The position numbers and the translations under genes are program-made. Source: Allolobophora icterica (lineage: Eukaryota > Annelida > Clitellata > Crassiclitellata > Lumbricidae). From it: a stretch of 64,000 bases of DNA. The stretch's first letter is position 1. Each line of letters begins with the position of its first letter. Under the pieces are notes generated by a model that was given only the letters and a program-made list of their open reading frames with translations, made no database searches and was not told the DNA's origin. The stretch spans positions 16,691,886 to 16,755,885 of the forward strand of contig OY744609.1 in the NCBI GenBank assembly GCA_963556255.1, written 5' to 3'. Below are positions 57,925-64,000 of this stretch, in pieces.

Positions 57925-58800
57925 GAACCAACAGTAGCAAACTTCTGTGCTTGGTAATGGCCGCCCTGGCTCAATGGACGACAAGGGCACCAACCATGTG
58001 CAGCCGATCGGGTGTACCTGCGACCAGAAACAGATGAGGCAGAGATACAAAGATAGTATCTTTAAGATACACATGGATCTGAGATGGGATGGGGCAGTTC
58101 CCACTAAGCAATTTCGCATGAGAGTTAGAATTAAAGTTAGAGTAACAGACATCGTCATCGCAAAAGGTCAGAAAACTTCACCATTAAAGTCACGTGCAAA
58201 TTAAGCTTATAATTATTTGCAATTCAACTTACATGTACGCCCTCGATTAAACCCGAGAGCATAATATTATAGGCATTCAATATGCGATTTCAGTCCACAT
58301 TAGCCGTTGGAGCCTTCTCATCAGCAGTTCCTTACTAAATGAATAAGCATGAGTAATGGTATCACTGCTAATGATGTTGTTATCCATAATAACCAGCTGC
58401 GCTTTAAGTATAATAGTAATTGATGTAACAGCACTAATGGATAGTACAAAATCTTTGTCCATTTTATCCTTAACTTTTGCCTCTATTAAAGATACCCATG
58501 ACTGCTTTTCACTCTTGGACGGTTGGACCTGTTATGGTCAGATAGACCCTGATATATAAGTCAAAACTAAGTCAAAACTAAGCCAGCTTGAGGCATGCAA
58601 GATCGCATTTTATAGTATGAGAGAGTGAAATGATTTTGCCTGAACGTTGTCGGGGAATGACGTGATGGAGTTGAAGATTATCCACAAACTGCAAGCACGT
58701 CTACAACGATCAACTAGCAATCCATCTAACTGAATTGATATGATCCAATTAAATGTGTTAAATTGATGACTAGCACATAAGAGAAGGAAGCCAGCAGATG
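57925..58800. other. Stretch without recognised gene
   Basis: Plus frame 57947-58204 is open but unrecognised. I looked here for the missing K2P M1/P1 exon on the minus strand and found none. Confidence 0.5.
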
Positions 58801-58809
58801 TTTGTTACG

Positions 58810-59345
58810 AGCCATTCAGGGTAATTACGGGAAATAGAGCAAGTAGTCGGAGAGCAAGACTTGACGAGGAACTATAAATGATTTATAATAGTTGGTTATC
58901 ATCAGCATAAATAAACTGATCAAGGAGCTGAAAGTAATCAGTAATCCGAGCGGAGTGTTTGCATAGAATGCATACAGAAGTGGGCCCAGTACAGAATCGG
59001 GTGAGACACACAATTCATCACAGCTTGCACAGTCGAATAACTGAATAGAATATGCCGGTGCAGGTAAGATGCGAACCTAACGAAATTAGGACCAGCATGG
59101 CCAAACAGATGTTCGAGGCGGTGATCAACGTACGAAAAGCGGCAGGTAGGTCAAGCAGAATGAGGGCATGCAGTAACTTTCCTATTGCCCATGCAGGTTT
59201 CAGTGGAGTGGTATTTGTGGTGAGCAGATTGAAACGGAAGGTATACAAGTTAATGAATGAGGGCTGACGGTTCAGACGATCAGTAACAACCTTTTCCAAA
59301 GTTTTCAGAATGAAATTGAGAGCAGATATGGAACGAGAGTTTGAT
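58810..59345 (-). pseudogene. LINE reverse transcriptase relic
   Basis: Minus-strand pieces in order are SALNFILKTLEKVVTDRLN (about 59280-59335), FRFNLLTTNTTPLKPAW, LHALILLDLPAAF (the AFDT motif mutated to AFRT, about 59120) and, in another frame, PDSVLGPLLYAFYAN followed by a broken YADD box (about 58890-59000). Confidence 0.75.
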
Positions 59346-59393
59346 AATCATCAGTGCAGAGATGACTTTTCCAGTACAGTGAGTGAGAGAGAG

Positions 59394-59810
<417 letters not shown>

Positions 59811-60059
59811 CAGAGATACAGAGACAGAGACAGAGAGTGAGAGACGATGGATTTGACTACTAATTCCAAAACATCAAAACATTCCTTCAGAAGTGCAGTA
59901 GAAATAAATCTATGGGGTATTGGTTGTCAGAAGATGAAAAAGTGAGATTATCTGGAGTTGGAGTAAGCTTATAATCGGAGGAGGAAATTCAGGGTCCGAT
60001 TCGAAACCTCTAGGGCGTTTCGTAAAAATGATATCCCGTCATGCTTTGTAACACGTGAA

Positions 60060-60450
60060 CTCTTGTTCTTCCTCTTTCTCTTTCTCTTTCTTCTTCGTCT
60101 TCTTCTTCTCCTCCTTCTCCTTCTTGTTATTGCTGTTGTTGTTCTAACTATTGCTCTAATTCCTGGTCTAGTTCTTTTTGTTCTTGTGTTCTTGTTTTTG
60201 TCTCAGTTATTCTTTCAGTTCTTGTTGTTTTGGTTCTTGTTGTTAGCATAGTTCTTATTGTTCTTGTTGTTCAAATTTTGTTGTTCTTCTTCTTTTTCTT
60301 CGTCTTGTTCTTCTTCATCATCTTCTTTTTCTTTTCTTTGTCTTCTTCTTTTTCTCCTTCTAGCTATTGTTGTTCTAGTTATTGTTCCAATTATTGTCTT
60401 AGTTATTGTTCCAGGTCCTGCTGTTCTAGTTTTTGCTCTTCTTCGTCGTC
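60060..60450. repeat. Pyrimidine-rich (CTT/GTT)n tract
   Basis: Degenerate TTCTTC and TTGTTCTTG units. A partial internal duplication around CTAGTTATTGTTCCA is visible. Confidence 0.85.
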
Positions 60451-60939
60451 TCCTGATAGTGATGGTGAAGAAGAGGATAATGATGAACTGCACTCTATTT
60501 TTCTCTCTGAGTGATCGCCATTATCACAGCCGTTGACACAGTTCTTCCCGATGTCACATATTTCGTGGTCTGTCAACTAAATCGACATCGATATGCAAAC
60601 TGATGGCGCCCAGGACGTCCTAAAAACCACCGACCCTGGGAGTCCTCCATCCGTCCCACTGAAAAACCGATAAACTACCAGAGGTCGTCACTAATCCTTC
60701 CTTCTTTACTCGTTTCATCTTGGACCTCCGACAATCTGATCGACGAACAATAAGTCCCGCAAATGAACAACGTTTTCGTTGTCCAAACTCGTGGCTCTTA
60801 CACAACGCACACTCAGTCTGACGCTTTCAAAGCCTAGATACGTTATGGTCGTTGCTTTTATACACGAGCGTTGTGGGTAGCTGGAAATTGAATCGTGCAA
60901 GAGAGCGAGTCAGTACATTTCATGCACGTATTTTTGTAT

Positions 60940-61085
60940 GTGTGTATATGTATATATATGCATAAATGTATGTATATTATGTATGTATGTATGCATGTAT
61001 GTATGAATGTATATGTAAATGTATGTATTTAGGTAGTTATGAATGTATATATGCATGTCTTTTTGTATGTAGGCCTATGTATGTA
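60940..61085. repeat. (TATG)n-like degenerate microsatellite
   Basis: ATGTATGTATG units with substitutions. Confidence 0.9.
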
Positions 61086-62281
61086 TGTGTGTCTGCGACT
61101 TGCAAAGCATTACATTACGCTTCAAGTAAAATGATGCCTGGAGCTGAGCATTATTACTGCATACGGTCAGCATACCTTTAAAGATTTCTTGAAGGCAATG
61201 TTCGCTATTCCTAAATGAAGTCAGAGTTTATAAAGAACAGAAAGTACACATATAATGAGTGGTGCATGGAAGTCACCCCACGGGCCCTTGCACACACATC
61301 TCACCCCACCAATGGGATTCCACCCAGAGCTAACAGAGTTGCAGCATCGAAGCTCAAATGTAGCCAACTCGAAACAACGCAGCGTCATGAATATTCATTT
61401 ATTAAAACGCTATCATTTTGACGTCGTATAATACGTCATTTTGACGTCGTGTAACCAGATAACTGCTATAGCGCCTTTTAAGTACTATGCCTCAAAGAAG
61501 CGCCATCTACGCCAATCGATATGATGTTAAATGTCATTAGGACAGAAAATTCATTAGCAAGTAAACCTGCACATAAAACTGGAAGCGTCACCAATGCCGA
61601 CTTTGAGTAGAAATCTTCGACAGGAGCTACATAAATACCCTGAATGACTGAATGAATGAATGAATTAATACCACTTGAGCTTTTCAAGTTTCCTGCATGC
61701 GCGTGCGCATATCTAGGCCGTGGCCTCGATGTAGACCTACAGGTACAGTATGTCACGTCTCACGACGGAAGCCGGAAGTGCAGGCTGAAGTAGAAACCCG
61801 GATGTAGAGCGCCCTCTGACATGCACTGAGTGTCGCTCTATTGATCTGGAGTTTTATTGGATGGAAGGCGATTTGTCAATCATTGAAATCTGCATGACAT
61901 ATCGCCAGGAGGTCATCGGTTGGGGGTCAAATACGAATCTTGTACCTCTCCTGCCTATCAGAACTCGATCGCTATGAATTCTCCTTCTCGGTGTTCGTTT
62001 GTCTGTTTGCCTGTCTGCTTCTGTCTGTGTACATATATCAGTCTGTCATTAATTTCAGTCAGTCATTCAATCATTTAGGCAGCCAGTCAATCAGTCAACC
62101 AGCCAGTCGCTCAGTCAGTCAGTCACTCATTCAGTCAGCTAGTCAATTTCTCTGTATGTGGTCCTGGAAGATAAATCGTGTCTTTATGCATGTGCATCAA
62201 TCTCTCAGATTGATTGATAGAGACAGATAGTCAGGCAGACAAGTAGGCAGACACACATACATACAGACATACATACATACA

Positions 62282-62283
<2 letters not shown>

Positions 62284-62331
<48 letters not shown>
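62284..62331. repeat. (CAGG)n microsatellite
   Basis: About twelve CAGG/GCAG tetramers, preceded by CATACAGACA units. Confidence 0.97.
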
Positions 62332-62332
<1 letters not shown>

Positions 62333-62583
62333 GTCTATGTATCGTGGTCTCATATATTTCTGGTATTGTTGTTGGAGTTCTGGTAACTAACACCAACACC
62401 AATAATGACAACAACAAAAACAACAACAAAAACAACAACGACACCGAAGATGGCGACAATAAAAGCAACAACTACCCCGCAACAACTACCTCTACTACCG
62501 CCACAGCGGATGTGGTGAAGTCCCAGTCCCACGCAAAGTACCATTATCTATGCCTGTTGAATAGTTAAGTTACAGCCTACGAT

Positions 62584-62781
62584 TCATGATAGGTGTGTGA
62601 AGATTAGGCACTAATTAGACTATGTAATTATTATTTATAGCATCTAAGACCAGCCAAATTGATTTTAAACTTAGATTAGAATCATGATAGGTGTGTGAAG
62701 ATTAGGCACTAATTAGACTATGTAATTATTATTTATAGCATCTAAGACCAGCCAAATTGATTTTAAACTTAGATTAGAATC
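62584..62781. repeat. Exact 98 bp tandem duplication
   Basis: Two head-to-tail copies starting TCATGATAGGTGTGTGAAG appear identical (62584-62681 and 62682-62779). Confidence 0.92.
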
Positions 62782-62784
62782 TGG

Positions 62785-64000
62785 GATATATACGGTGGTT
62801 CGAGATTAAAGGTCAAGAGGTGTCGGTTGCTGATTGCAGGAATTCAGCTGCAGAGGCGCGTATACGCATAGGCGTATACGCCTATACATACATACAGGCG
62901 CACTAGGTGCGCGCTTAGGGCCCCCAAATCTAGGAGGGCCCACAAACGAATGAAAATATTTTGTTCAATTATTAAAAATAACAATTTTGAATTATTTTAA
63001 ATATAACCTATTTTCTATTTTTTTAAATACAAAATTGAGCACTTCTGGAACTACAGAAGGACAGTTGGGGTGTTAGACGTTGATTGAGGTGGATGTTCAT
63101 CAGGGCGACGCTAGCATTTAACAACTCCTGATCGGTTGAGTTTTGTGAGGAGATTCGTGAAGACGATCAGGTAGTTGTGGACATGGAAAATCGAGAAAAG
63201 ATCCTGTCGGAGAATTAAGACATTGGTGATCGAATTATCGAGTAGTATATCGTATATAGATATAGATGTAAAGGGCAGAGCCCAGCGTAAATGTTGTGTG
63301 TTATCACAGTGTCGGAGAAGTTCGTCGTCGTGAGTGATCGGACATTGTGTCGTAGTAGTTCAACGTCGGAAGCGAACGGACTATATATTCGAAGCCATAT
63401 TCGAATTAACTGCTAGAACTTTTCTGTTTGAAGTTACTTTTGGTGAGCTAGCTAAAGAAGTGATTCTTCAAGTTGAAACAGATACAAAACTCTGTCTAGC
63501 GCCTACTGAAGCTTCATCGAAGCACAACATGGTCGTCATCAAGAGTTGGATGTTACTAGCTTGAGATCGGAATCGATTTGCGCATCGAATGATCTGCAGT
63601 TTGCAACATTTTAGCTCCATCTTTCGTTTATTATGATACAGCCGATAAAGTTATTTGTCTTTGAATCAGGTGATGTCCATGTCCATTTCCTCTGTGGTTT
63701 CTTTTGATCGAAGAAAGTTTTCATTAGCTTCAAATCGGTTCCGATTACAAGCTAGTAATACCCAACGTGGAAATGAGATTTAAGAGAGGAATCCGACCAA
63801 CAGAGTACATCAAATGCGATAACAACAAACTGAGAGATGAAGACATCTGACAAAGTACGAAGACGAGATAGAAAGGAACATACAGACCAACGATCGGGAC
63901 AGCACATAAGCTATGCGGTTAAACACAGAAATTAGAATATAAACAGCAGCCAACAACGTAGTCGGAAGAGCTCGCAAGAAACCGAAAGGCCAACGAATAT
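62785..64000. other. Right edge, no recognised gene
   Basis: A TE-like junction with GCGCTTAGGGCCCCCAAATC lies near 62920. From about 63060 the composition changes to balanced, CG-containing sequence resembling the long LTR or leader of a retroelement. Plus frame 63334-63564 is unrecognised. Confidence 0.4.

Overview
This is animal nuclear DNA. It has split genes with GT/AG introns, three conserved metazoan gene families, many decayed transposons and very dense microsatellites. It looks like a marine invertebrate, most likely a deuterostome. Two soft clues support that: a Ty3/gypsy element with the Gmr1-type domain order, first described from deuterostomes, and a strong excess of the palindrome TAGGCCTA. 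No species can be named from the sequence alone.

Three host genes can be reconstructed by joining exons. (1) On the minus strand, 122-7831 holds the first seven coding exons (447 codons, running off the left edge) of a six-helix cyclic-nucleotide-binding channel. Its pore carries a potassium filter, TTTGYGD, so it resembles the CNGK class rather than ordinary CNG channels. (2) On the plus strand, 11670-16233 holds a complete four-exon SPT4 (SUPT4H) transcription elongation factor gene of 119 aa. (3) On the minus strand, 46729-57489 holds the last two exons of a two-pore-domain (K2P) potassium channel, separated by a 9.9 kb intron full of repeats; its 5' exons lie beyond the right edge. A single LDL-receptor class A exon (minus, about 18.6 kb) and a weak candidate first exon (minus, 24.0 kb) are also listed.

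The rest is mobile or repetitive. The best-preserved element is a 6.37 kb LTR retrotransposon at 25994-32366, with apparently identical 478 bp LTRs and a perfect 5 bp target duplication (CTAAC). Its order is Gag, protease, integrase, reverse transcriptase, RNase H, so integrase precedes RT. It is internally broken: integrase is shortened, the frame changes before RT, and a 7 bp duplication shifts the frame before RNase H. Around it are at least ten hAT-like insertions with 8 bp target duplications, three PIF/Harbinger-like MITEs with TAA/TTA duplications, two mariner-like elements, several tRNA-derived SINEs and about ten relics of L2/CR1-type LINEs.

Layout: 0-8 kb channel gene with hAT and SINE insertions in its introns; 8-11.6 kb LINE and hAT debris; 11.7-16.2 kb SPT4; 16.2-18.7 kb MITEs and the LDLa exon; 18.9-21.2 kb a 2.2 kb minisatellite; 21.2-25.7 kb LINE relics, a MITE, a palindrome and CRE-like sites; 26-32.4 kb the LTR element; 32.4-46.5 kb MITEs, SINEs, LINE tails, mariner elements and microsatellites; 46.7-57.5 kb K2P; 57.5-64 kb LINE relic, microsatellites and unrecognised sequence. 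The two channel genes are both potassium-type by their filters but belong to different families; nothing shows that they work together.
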